A DNA stretch of 7,036 bases from a bacterium (GTDB taxonomy: Bacteria; Verrucomicrobiota; Verrucomicrobiae; Opitutales; Opitutaceae). The stretch covers positions 1 to 7,036 of the forward strand of contig JAJXYI010000719.1 in the NCBI GenBank assembly GCA_021780625.1. Direction: 5' to 3'. The notes under the pieces are model-generated. The model searched no databases. It was not told the origin of the DNA and saw nothing but the letters and a program-made list of their open reading frames with translations. A program made the position numbers and the translations under genes. Shown here one piece after another: positions 1 to 6,549 of the stretch (position 1 is its first letter; every line of letters starts with the position of its first letter).

Positions 1-736
<736 letters not shown>

Positions 737-747
<11 letters not shown>

Positions 748-1072
748 ACCCGCCTCCCCGCTGCCCGTCTCCCGACTGGGCCTCACCGCGGTCCTCGCCG
801 GATGCGCGCTGTTCCTGGTGCTGGTGCTGTTCCTGCACCACAAGCCCGCGCCGGTGCAGCCGGACCTCACGAACGTGCCCGCGGCCGACCGCTGGAAAAT
901 GACCGACGAGGGTCGCATGGAGTATCTCTCCAAGATCCGCGCCGAGCAGGACCGCATGGCCGAGACCTACGGCTGGGTCGACCAGAGCAAGGGCGTCGTG
1001 CGCCTCCCGATCGAGCGCGCGATGGAGCTGACGCTCCGCGACATCAACGCCCAGCGGCACGACTCCCGCTGA
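737..1072 (+). CDS. Small single-helix membrane protein, conserved-looking C-terminal motif, unknown role
   Basis: This 111-residue protein starts at an ATG inside the end of actF (11-bp overlap). It has one hydrophobic segment at about 14-34, with the charged remainder probably on the periplasmic side. The C-terminal part carries YGWVDQSKGVVRLPIERAM (78-96). From memory, similar YGWVD...GVVR(I/L)PI(D/E)RAM tails occur in short proteins encoded near SCO/oxidase genes in Acidobacteria and Verrucomicrobia, but I cannot name a family or a tested function. There is no CXXCH or other metal site. Gene order suggests an accessory or assembly subunit of alternative complex III or of the downstream cytochrome module. 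The same stretch read on the opposite strand and in another forward frame is also open, but this frame has the membrane helix, the motif and the operon overlap. Confidence 0.85.
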
Positions 1073-1112
1073 TCCCTCCCTCCGACGCCGGAACCGATCC
1101 GCACCCACATCG

Positions 1113-2522
1113 ATGACTGCAACCGCATCCACAGCTTCTCCGGTACCCGCCACGGCCGATGTCCGGCCCGTCGACACGACGGCGCGCGGGGCGCTGCTTC
1201 TCCAACTCACCTTCGCGCTGCTCTGGCTTCTCGCGGGGGGCACCTTCGCGCTGATCCATTCGATCCAGCTGCACACGCCGCTGTTTTTTGCGGACTTTTC
1301 GTGGTTCACGTTTGGCCGCGTCCAGGCGGTCATGGAGACCTCGCTGCTCTACGGCTGGGTTGCCAACGCGGGATTTGCCGCGTCGCTCTGGCTGCTGGGC
1401 CGCCTCGGCGGCGCGCCTGCCCGGGGCGTGGGCCTGACGGTCGTCGCCACCGTGTTCTGGAATATCGGCGTGGCGCTGGCGGTGATTCTCCTGATTGCCG
1501 GCAACCTGACGGGCAATGCGCTAGTGCAGCTCCCGCTCGGTTCCCTGCCGCTGCTGCTGATCTCCTCCGCGATCGCGGCGTCCTCGGCAGTCTATGCCTG
1601 GGCCGATCGCCGGAACCGCGAGACTTATGCGACGCAGTGGTATGCGGCGCTAGCGAGCTTTGTCCTTCCCTGGTTCCTGTCGGTGGCGCTGACGATGCTC
1701 GCGCTCGCGCCGGACAACGGCGTGGCCGAGACGGTGGCCGCCACCTGGACCGGCCAGGGACTGCTGCTGCTGTGGCTCGCGCCGCTCGCGCTGGCCGCGC
1801 TCTATTACCTTTACCCGAAGGCGACCGGCCGCGAGGTGCCTTGTTATTCGTTGGCGAAGGCCGGCTTTTGGCTGCTTGTGGTGTTCGGTCCCTGGGCCGG
1901 CACGCGCGAGCTGGTCGGCGGACCGTTCCCCGCGTGGATTCCCGCGCTCGGCGTGGCGGCCTCCATCGTCCTGCTGGTTCACTACGCGATCATCGCGGTG
2001 AATCTCGGGCCGGTGATCGGCCAGTTCTTCGGGCGCAGCAATGCGCTGCGCTTCGGCGCGCTGTCGGTCTTCTTCTACCTGGTGCTGGGAGTGGCCGGCC
2101 TGGTCTGCTCGCTGTTCCCGCTCGTTCCGTGGCTGCAGTTCACCTACGTGAGCGAGGCCCGCACGCTGTTGATGATCCTCGGCGTCTTCGCTCCGGCCAT
2201 GTTCGCCGCGATCTACTTCCTCGTGCCGCGGGCGACGGGCAAGCCCTGGGCTGCACAGGGATTGATCACGCAGCATTTCCGTTTTTGGGCGCTGGGCGTG
2301 CTGCTCATCGCCGTCGGCTTCGTCGGCGCCGGGCTCCAGCAGTCGACCCTGTTCTTCGCCCCGAACATCCAGTTCACGCAGATCGATCCCACCCTGAAGG
2401 TATGGCTGTTGCTGACGTCTGCGGGCCTGGGCCTGCAGCTGATCGGCACCGTCTTCCTCCTGGTGAACCTGGGATATCAGATCGCGCCCGGAGCCTCCAC
2501 GCTCGAGGGCGGCAACTCGTAA
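1113..2522 (+). CDS. CcoN-like 12-helix membrane protein lacking all haem and copper ligands
   Basis: This 469-residue protein belongs by alignment to the haem-copper oxidase subunit I superfamily, cbb3 (CcoN) branch. Twelve hydrophobic helices are visible (near 27-47, 72-97, 106-130, 137-162, 174-199, 208-234, 246-262, 275-298, 312-336, 349-371, 390-412 and 428-456). CcoN landmarks are kept: FTFGR (65-69), YYLYPK (231-236), FW (252-253), WAG (261-263) and AAIYFLVP (365-372). Aligned from memory with a canonical CcoN, the ligand positions are substituted. The LHT histidine is M74, GHN is G214-Q215-G216, WAGPHH is WAGTRE (R265, E266), and GHVH is A349-R350-T351-L352. The cross-linked tyrosine is G259. 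Only four histidines remain (49, 54, 290, 388), none at a ligand position. It should therefore not bind haem b, haem b3 or CuB and should not reduce oxygen. The frame is full length and uninterrupted, so it is not an obvious pseudogene. It sits 40 bp after the small gene and 18 bp before a CcoO-like gene. Role unknown; a structural or docking subunit is my inference. Confidence 0.88.
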   Translation: MTATASTASPVPATADVRPVDTTARGALLLQLTFALLWLLAGGTFALIHSIQLHTPLFFADFSWFTFGRVQAVMETSLLYGWVANAGFAASLWLLGRLGGAPARGVGLTVVATVFWNIGVALAVILLIAGNLTGNALVQLPLGSLPLLLISSAIAASSAVYAWADRRNRETYATQWYAALASFVLPWFLSVALTMLALAPDNGVAETVAATWTGQGLLLLWLAPLALAALYYLYPKATGREVPCYSLAKAGFWLLVVFGPWAGTRELVGGPFPAWIPALGVAASIVLLVHYAIIAVNLGPVIGQFFGRSNALRFGALSVFFYLVLGVAGLVCSLFPLVPWLQFTYVSEARTLLMILGVFAPAMFAAIYFLVPRATGKPWAAQGLITQHFRFWALGVLLIAVGFVGAGLQQSTLFFAPNIQFTQIDPTLKVWLLLTSAGLGLQLIGTVFLLVNLGYQIAPGASTLEGGNS

Positions 2523-2540
2523 CCCTTTGACGAACGAGAC

Positions 2541-3167
2541 ATGAAAAACGGAGCGCTCTTCTTCCTCGGCGTATTCGGCGCCATCGCCCTCTCATGGGGC
2601 GGCGTGGTGCTGGCGTCGAGCCACCAGATTTCGAAGATCCAGCCCTACTACGACACGCTTGAAAGCCAGTTCTATCCCTACAAGCAGGCGGGCATCGCCG
2701 CAGAGGGTGAGCAGGTGTACAAGAGCATGGGTTGTGCGGCCTGTCATACGCAGGAGGTCCGAAGGCCGGGTCTCGGCTACGACGACCTGCGCGGCTGGGG
2801 CAAGCGCCAGAGTGTGGCGCGCGACTACATTTACGAGAGCACGCCCCCGCTGGGCGAGCTGCGCCGTGGCCCGGATCTGACCAATTTTGGCCCCCGCGCC
2901 GTCAAGCTCGGTCTGGACGAGACGCACCTGCTGACCCAGCTCTACCTCGGTAGCGCCGGCATGCCGCCGTACCGCTTCCTCTTCGAACGCCAGAAGGTCA
3001 TCGGCGAACCGCTTTCGACCGCCTTGCCGATCAATGCCGGTCCCGGATACCAGATCATCCCGAGCTACCATGCGAAGGCGCTCGTCGCCTATCTGCTGAG
3101 CCTCAAGCAGGATTACGTCTATCCTGAGGCCCAGCCGCTGGAACCCGCGAAGGAGGGCACCAATTAA
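2541..3167 (+). CDS. ccoO: CcoO-like membrane-anchored monoheme cytochrome c
   Basis: This 208-residue protein resembles subunit II of cbb3 oxidases. An N-terminal membrane anchor (about 4-26) is followed by a periplasmic cytochrome domain. The c-type haem site is GCAACH (C65, C68, H69), preceded by GEQVYKSM, as in the CcoO pattern G..IY...GC..CH. Further CcoO-type segments are RRGPDLTNFG (108-117) and AGMPPYRFLF (139-148), where M141 is the likely sixth haem ligand. The C-terminal YHAKALVAYLLSLK (176-189) is the usual closing helix. Unlike the CcoN-like partner encoded 18 bp upstream, this subunit appears redox-competent. Its stop is one base from the start of the next cytochrome gene. In a real cbb3 oxidase CcoO passes electrons to the low-spin haem of CcoN. 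That haem seems absent here, so the acceptor must be different. Confidence 0.9.
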   Translation: MKNGALFFLGVFGAIALSWGGVVLASSHQISKIQPYYDTLESQFYPYKQAGIAAEGEQVYKSMGCAACHTQEVRRPGLGYDDLRGWGKRQSVARDYIYESTPPLGELRRGPDLTNFGPRAVKLGLDETHLLTQLYLGSAGMPPYRFLFERQKVIGEPLSTALPINAGPGYQIIPSYHAKALVAYLLSLKQDYVYPEAQPLEPAKEGTN

Positions 3168-3168
3168 C

Positions 3169-3837
3169 ATGAGCCAGAACCCTTCCAACAACCCCCGTCA
3201 GGAGGCTGCTGCGCAGACCGACGACGCGCTTCTTTCGAAGTATGTCCCGGCCGGTGAAAAGGGCGCTGTCCGCGGATCCGGCCTTCCGGGCGCGATCTCG
3301 GTGCTCTTTTCGTTCCTGCTCTGCTTTGCGGGCATTTACCTGGATCGCTACGCAGGCGACTTCTCGGCCAAGGTTTACAACGAGAACTCCCGCGCCTACG
3401 CCGCCTCGGCGGTTCCGGCCGCGCCCAAGGCCTTCGACATGGTCGCGTACGGCAAGAAGCAGTTCATGTCCGCGTGCGTGAACTGCCACCAGGCCACGGG
3501 CCTCGGCGTCCCCGGCGTCTATCCTCCGCTCGCCGGTTCTGACATCGCGCAGGGCGACGAACAGCACCTGATCCGCATCGTGCTCTTCGGCCTCACCGGC
3601 CCAGTCACGGTCAAGGGCGTCACCTTCCCCGGTGTCGTTCAGATGCCGGCCTTCGGCGAAGTCCCGGGCGGCGGGTACAAGTGGACCGACAAGCAGATCG
3701 CCGCAGTGCTGACCTTCGTGCGTCAGGAATGGGGCAACAAGGCTCCCGCCGTCGCCGAAGCCACGGTCACCCAGATCCGCAAGTCGGTGAATCGCGACAA
3801 GCCCTGGACGATTCCCGAGCTGATGAAGGTCAAGTAA
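3169..3837 (+). CDS. Membrane-anchored monoheme class I cytochrome c (CcoP position)
   Basis: This 222-residue protein has a polar cytoplasmic N-terminus of about 38 residues, a membrane helix at about 39-57, and a periplasmic cytochrome c domain. The haem site is ACVNCH (C103, C106, H107). The segment GVPGVYPPLAGS (113-124) and M159 in VVQMPAFGE (probable axial ligand) are typical of small class I cytochromes that serve oxidases. KWTDKQIAAVLTFVRQEWGN (171-190) is the C-terminal helix. Canonical CcoP has two haems; only one CXXCH is present here. An AGGAGGG at 3151-3157 lies 11 bases before the ATG inside the end of the previous gene, and the genes are one base apart, so they are co-translated or closely coupled. 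It is the last gene of the operon. It probably shuttles electrons between alternative complex III or the CcoO-like protein and a terminal oxidase. Confidence 0.9.
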   Translation: MSQNPSNNPRQEAAAQTDDALLSKYVPAGEKGAVRGSGLPGAISVLFSFLLCFAGIYLDRYAGDFSAKVYNENSRAYAASAVPAAPKAFDMVAYGKKQFMSACVNCHQATGLGVPGVYPPLAGSDIAQGDEQHLIRIVLFGLTGPVTVKGVTFPGVVQMPAFGEVPGGGYKWTDKQIAAVLTFVRQEWGNKAPAVAEATVTQIRKSVNRDKPWTIPELMKVK

Positions 3838-3862
3838 CCGGCCCTCCCAGGATTGTTTTTCC

Positions 3863-3897
3863 GGCCCGCGACGCTGTGAGTGTCGCGGGCCTTTTTT
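3863..3897 (+). terminator. Rho-independent terminator of the respiratory operon
   Basis: A perfect 10-bp stem, GGCCCGCGAC (3863-3872) and GTCGCGGGCC (3882-3891), with a 9-base loop is followed directly by six T (3892-3897). It begins 25 bases after the stop of the last cytochrome gene. This is a textbook intrinsic terminator on the + strand. Confidence 0.93.
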
Positions 3898-3907
3898 CGC
3901 CTCTGGA

Positions 3908-3940
3908 CCAGGGCGTCGCGCGAAGTGCGCGCCACTCTGG
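3908..3940. repeat. Second imperfect GC stem-loop after the terminator
   Basis: CCAG (3908-3911) pairs with CTGG (3937-3940), and GGCG-T-CGC pairs with GCGCGCC inside it, with one bulged T and a few unpaired bases on the right arm. No T-run follows on either strand, so it is not a clear terminator. It may be a backup structure or chance in GC-rich sequence. Its right arm touches the candidate promoter of the next operon. Confidence 0.3.
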
Positions 3941-3966
3941 AAACTACGTACAAACATAGGTAAAGT
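3938..3966 (+). promoter_or_regulatory. Candidate sigma-70-type promoter of the Hpt/receiver pair
   Basis: TGGAAA (3938-3943) and TAAAGT (3961-3966) are separated by 17 bases, and each matches its consensus hexamer at four of six positions. The site lies in an AT-richer patch between the strong terminator and the next gene. It would give a leader of roughly 20-25 bases before the ATG at 3996. A promoter is expected here, but the exact hexamers are a guess. Confidence 0.35.
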
Positions 3967-3995
3967 TAGAGCTGTCCGCTCCGACCCCGGAAATC

Positions 3996-4466
3996 ATGCT
4001 CGCGCCCATGTTTCGTGACACGACAGCATCTGAGCCAAGGACCCTCGTAGTCACAGCCCCCCCTCTGCCTATGAACAAAGTCCAGGAGTCCGACTCACCC
4101 TCTCGGATCGAGGTCCTCGACACCCGACATATTGCCCAGCTGCAATCCCTGAAAGTCAGCGGCAAGACGACGCTGTTTAACGAGCTTTCCCTGATATTCC
4201 GGAAGGAGGCGCCGGCCCGGATGACCCACCTGCGCGAAGCGATCCGCGCGCACGACGCCAGCGAGGTCGCCAAGCTCAGCCACGGGTTCGTGGGAAGCCT
4301 GGCAAGCCTGGGGGCGCGCCAGATGCAGGCGCTGGTCAAGTCGCTGGAACTCGCGGCCTCGGCCGACGACTGGCCCGCGATCACCGTTTGCCTGGAGCAG
4401 GTGGAGCAGGCCTGGAAGCGCCTGCAACGGGCCCTCGAGGAGCATGATCAGGGAGCGGAGGCATGA
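3996..4466 (+). CDS. Stand-alone histidine phosphotransfer (Hpt) protein
   Basis: This soluble protein of 156 residues has a low-complexity, proline-containing N-terminus of about 40 residues and then one helical Hpt domain (about 45-147). The probable phospho-accepting histidine is H96 in KLSHGFVGSLASLGA (93-107), which parallels the usual AH.LKG.....LGA signature. The lysine normally three residues after the histidine is V99 here, while the following glycine (G100) and LGA are kept. Hpt domains relay phosphate between receiver domains in multistep phosphorelays and have no catalytic activity of their own. The start at 3996 has CCGGAAA just upstream. In-frame ATGs at 4008 and 4071 are possible, the latter at residue 26 and still leaving the whole domain. 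Its stop overlaps the start of the receiver gene (ATGA), so the two proteins are probably co-expressed partners. No kinase is visible nearby. Confidence 0.82.
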   Translation: MLAPMFRDTTASEPRTLVVTAPPLPMNKVQESDSPSRIEVLDTRHIAQLQSLKVSGKTTLFNELSLIFRKEAPARMTHLREAIRAHDASEVAKLSHGFVGSLASLGARQMQALVKSLELAASADDWPAITVCLEQVEQAWKRLQRALEEHDQGAEA

Positions 4467-4849
4467 AGGCGTTGGTGGTCGACGACGATCCGATTGTTCG
4501 ATGCGTGGTCCGGGCGCTCCTGGCCGACGCGGGTTACGACGTGCGCTGCTGTTGCGACGGCGAAGAGGCGTGGCGTGTGCAGAGTGAATTTTGCGCGAGC
4601 CTGATTGTCAGCGACTGGATGATGCCCGTGACGGATGGCCTGCAGCTGTGCAGCCGCATCCGATCAACCGGCGGCGACTCCGTCTATTTTCTCCTGATTT
4701 CGAGCAATCTTGGGGCACCGCAGAGCAAGCAGCGGGCCTATGAGGCGGGCGTCGACGACCTGCTTGAAAAGCCGGTGCTTCCGGCCGCGCTTGCGGAGCA
4801 TCTGCGCCGCGCGAAGGTGGCGATGCTGCACCAGGGCGGCGAGAACTGA
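4463..4849 (+). CDS. Stand-alone response regulator receiver (REC) protein
   Basis: This 128-residue protein consists only of a CheY-like receiver domain. The acidic cluster is D7-D8-D9 in VVDDDP, the phospho-acceptor is D51 in VSDWMMP (49-55), the conserved hydroxyl residue is S80 in LLISS, and the conserved lysine is K103 in EKPV. All key residues for aspartate phosphorylation are present. No DNA-binding or enzymatic output domain follows, so the output is likely protein-protein interaction or phosphate transfer with the Hpt protein encoded immediately upstream. The genes overlap by 4 bp, and GGAGCGGAGG (4452-4461) supplies a good ribosome binding site. The receiver could equally be a phosphate sink. 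The process controlled cannot be read from the neighbours. Confidence 0.9.
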   Translation: MKALVVDDDPIVRCVVRALLADAGYDVRCCCDGEEAWRVQSEFCASLIVSDWMMPVTDGLQLCSRIRSTGGDSVYFLLISSNLGAPQSKQRAYEAGVDDLLEKPVLPAALAEHLRRAKVAMLHQGGEN

Positions 4850-5071
4850 GGGCCGCAGCCGAAGCGGACCGACCCATCGGGTTGGGACCCAGCGTGGCCG
4901 AGCCGCAACCAAGCCACCCGAAGGTATTGGACACGAGATGCGCAAAAAGGCGCCAGCGGTATCGGTTCTAGACGAGGCGCGCTTATAGGCGCATGTAGCC
5001 TAAAGCCGGCGCCCCTGAAACTTCGTGTTTTTCGTGGCGATTCCCTCGGAAAGTCGACGGGCCACTGGGGT
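4850..5071. other. Intergenic gap between convergent genes, no clear gene
   Basis: This gap lies between the ends of the receiver gene (+) and rlmN (-). I see no convincing gene and no stem followed by a T-run in either direction. Small inverted repeats are present, such as TAGGC (4986-4990) with GCCTA (4998-5002), and two GGCGCC palindromes. A short repeat word sits at 5021-5037 (listed separately). Confidence 0.5.
5021..5037 (-). repeat. CACGAA-type intergenic word repeat
   Basis: Read on the minus strand this is CCACGAAAAACACGAAG, two CACGAA units with a 9-base period, lying 35 bases after the rlmN stop. From memory, CACGAAAAACACGAAG-like strings are common in intergenic regions of Verrucomicrobia and Planctomycetes. 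Only one copy is in the window, so genome-wide repetition cannot be shown here. Confidence 0.4.
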
Positions 5072-6184
5072 TCATTGCACCACCGCGCGGTCGCGCTCGG
5101 TCTTGAGCCGGAGCTGGCCGCAGGCGGCGTCGATATCGTGGCCCTTCTCGCGTCGCAGGGTCACGGATACGCGCGCCTCCTCGAGGATGCGGACGAAACG
5201 CTCCTGGCGCGCGAGACTGGGGCGTTTCCACGGCAGGCCCTCGACCGAGTTGTAGGGGATGAGGTTGACGTGGGCGTGGAGGTCGCGGGCGATCTCGGAG
5301 AGTTTCACGGCCTGGTCGAGGGCGTCGTTCACATCCTCGATGAGGATGAACTCGAGGGTGACCATCCGTCCGTGGTTTTCCGAGAAGGCGCGGATGGCCG
5401 GGATCAGTTTCTCGAGCGGGTATGCCTTGTTGACGGGCATGATCCGGTCGCGGACCTCGTCGGTGGCGCCGTGCAGGGAGATCGCGAGGCGGAAGCCGAG
5501 GGGCACGTCGGCGAGCTTGAGTATCTTCGGGACGAGTCCGCTGGTGGAGACTGTGATGCGCCGCGCTCCGAAGCCCAGGCCCCATTCGGCGTTGAGGATC
5601 GTGAGGGCGCGGATGAGGGCGTCGTAATTGGCGAGCGGTTCGCCCATGCCCATGACGACGATGTTGTCGAATGAGGCCAGCTCCGAGCGCGCCCGCTGGG
5701 TGCGCGCGTCCTCGCGATAGCAGACCTGGAGGAGCTGGGCGACGATTTCGCCGGCGGAGAGGTCGCGCTTGAGTCCGGCCAGGCCGCTGGCGCAGAAGGC
5801 GCAGGCCATCGCGCAGCCGACCTGGGTCGAGATGCAGATCGTCTTTCGGGAGTGCTCGAGTCCGACCCCATCCTGAGGCGCGCGGATGATCACGGTCTCA
5901 ATCAGGGACTGGTCGCGGAGCTCCAGCAGGAGCTTGTCGGTGATGTCGAGCGACTGCTTGCCCAGCACGAGCGTGGCGGGGCTCAGGTCGAAGGTGTCCG
6001 CGAGCCAGGCGCGCAGGGACTTCGGGAGGTTGCTCATGTCGTCCCAGGAACGGGCGCGCTTCTTGTAGATCCATTCGAGGATCTGGCGTGCGCGAAAGGC
6101 CGGTTCGCCCTGCTCCTTCAGGCGGAGGGTAAGCGAATCAAGGGTCTCTCCCGTGAGGGGCGGCTTCTCTGGCTCGAACTTCAT
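5072..6184 (-). CDS. rlmN: RlmN, dual-specificity 23S rRNA/tRNA adenine-C2 methyltransferase (radical SAM)
   Basis: The product methylates C2 of A2503 in 23S rRNA and A37 in certain tRNAs, using S-adenosylmethionine and a [4Fe-4S] cluster. With the start at 6184 it has 370 residues, a normal length. The cluster motif CX3CX2C is QVGCAMACAFC (C124, C128, C131). The conserved upstream cysteine is C117 in ICIST. GMGEP lies at 179-183, and the methyl-carrying cysteine is C355 in DIDAACGQL, the same number as I recall for E. coli RlmN. RlmN rather than Cfr is favoured by these flanking sequences and by housekeeping-like composition. The frame continues 29 codons upstream to an ATG at 6271, but that extension reads through a noncoding CACAGAG word repeat, so I chose MKFEPEKPP as the start. 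On the minus strand TATCAT (6195-6190) lies just before this ATG and could be a -10 box giving a nearly leaderless mRNA. The gene is convergent with the Hpt/receiver pair and divergent from bioA. Confidence 0.96.
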   Translation of the reverse strand: MKFEPEKPPLTGETLDSLTLRLKEQGEPAFRARQILEWIYKKRARSWDDMSNLPKSLRAWLADTFDLSPATLVLGKQSLDITDKLLLELRDQSLIETVIIRAPQDGVGLEHSRKTICISTQVGCAMACAFCASGLAGLKRDLSAGEIVAQLLQVCYREDARTQRARSELASFDNIVVMGMGEPLANYDALIRALTILNAEWGLGFGARRITVSTSGLVPKILKLADVPLGFRLAISLHGATDEVRDRIMPVNKAYPLEKLIPAIRAFSENHGRMVTLEFILIEDVNDALDQAVKLSEIARDLHAHVNLIPYNSVEGLPWKRPSLARQERFVRILEEARVSVTLRREKGHDIDAACGQLRLKTERDRAVVQ

Positions 6185-6210
6185 CCTGGATGATACGGTT
6201 GGGTTTGATT

Positions 6211-6235
6211 CACAGGGCACAGAGGACACGGAGAA
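6211..6235 (+). repeat. CACAGAG-type intergenic word repeat
   Basis: Three imperfect units in a row, CACAGGG (7 bases), CACAGAGGA and CACGGAGAA (9 bases each), begin 27 bases before the rlmN start codon. This matches the CACAGAGGACACGGAGAA-style strings I associate with intergenic DNA of Verrucomicrobia and Planctomycetes. It supports the shorter rlmN start, because the upstream frame would translate this element. Confidence 0.45.
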
Positions 6236-6433
6236 AGGCAACCACGGGGACGCATCCGGTCCGATTTCCACGGAGGTCCCAATCCGCCTGTCCCTCGGCG
6301 TTCAGGCGACGCGCCCGGCGAGGGGCTCCGCAACCGCCGCGGTGCATGGGAGCGTCGCGGGTGACACGTCCGGCGCTGCGGGCGATTGGATTCGAATTTG
6401 ACCACCCTAGGCGAACGGCAAACAGGGGGTCTT

Positions 6434-6545
6434 TTGTTAATTGTTATGTAATCTGTAAATAACAGGAGGATGGAAGCGACTTGAGCGGAATGGCTTGGAC
6501 ACGGAACGATTTTGAAGTAATGTAACATCAATATCAGGTTAACAA
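6434..6545 (+). promoter_or_regulatory. Probable bioA control region with dyad and a BirA-like half site
   Basis: This AT-rich stretch lies before the bioA GTG. TGTTAT (6442-6447) and ATAACA (6459-6464) form a perfect 6-bp inverted repeat with an 11-base gap. GGTTAACAA (6537-6545), five bases before the start codon, equals the right half of the BirA operator consensus (TTGTTAACC-N14-16-GGTTAACAA). The left half at the proper distance, TTGAAGTAA (6512-6520, 16-base gap), is a poor match, so BirA control is only a suggestion. Candidate -35 boxes are TTGTTA (6434-6439) and TTGGAC (6495-6500), without strong -10 partners. Confidence 0.3.
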
Positions 6546-6549
6546 TCGC

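Larger units (their letters stand above)
6185..6549. other. Divergent intergenic region between rlmN and bioA
   Basis: This 365-bp stretch holds no gene I can support. The half next to rlmN is GC-rich and contains the word repeat at 6211-6235. From about 6415 to 6549 the composition turns clearly AT-rich, as expected for the bioA control region. Two tiny start-stop frames occur (6470-6484, four codons after an abutting AGGAGG; 6490-6525, eleven codons), but neither is convincing. No tRNA or clear terminator was seen. Confidence 0.6.

Noticed and set aside
1113..2522. Nitric oxide reductase-like interpretation of the CcoN homologue
   Set aside because: NO reductases keep the haem histidines and the FeB histidines; none are present at the aligned positions here.
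1113..2522. CcoN-like gene as a plain pseudogene
   Set aside because: There is no frameshift or internal stop over 469 codons, base composition and helix pattern are regular, and tightly spaced partner genes are intact.
1301..2530. 409-codon open frame in the second forward frame inside the CcoN-like gene
   Set aside because: Arg/Ala/Gly-rich with no helices or motifs, whereas the chosen frame gives a 12-helix protein with CcoN landmarks.
3103..3957. 284-codon minus-strand open frame opposite the last cytochrome gene and the terminator
   Set aside because: It would read through the strong intrinsic terminator and the complete cytochrome c domain on the + strand, and its composition is shadow-like.
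6185..6271. 29-codon N-terminal extension of rlmN to the ATG at 6271
   Set aside because: It translates the CACAGAG word repeat, and the RlmN-like sequence and length fit the ATG at 6184.
6388..6398. GATTCGAATTT, resembling a tRNA T-loop
   Set aside because: The flanking five bases on either strand cannot form a T-stem, and no acceptor or anticodon arm is found.
6470..6525. Two tiny frames (MEAT and MAWTRNDFEVM) as possible leader peptides
   Set aside because: The AGGAGG abuts the first ATG with no spacing, there is no run of regulatory codons, and no attenuator hairpin with a T-run follows.
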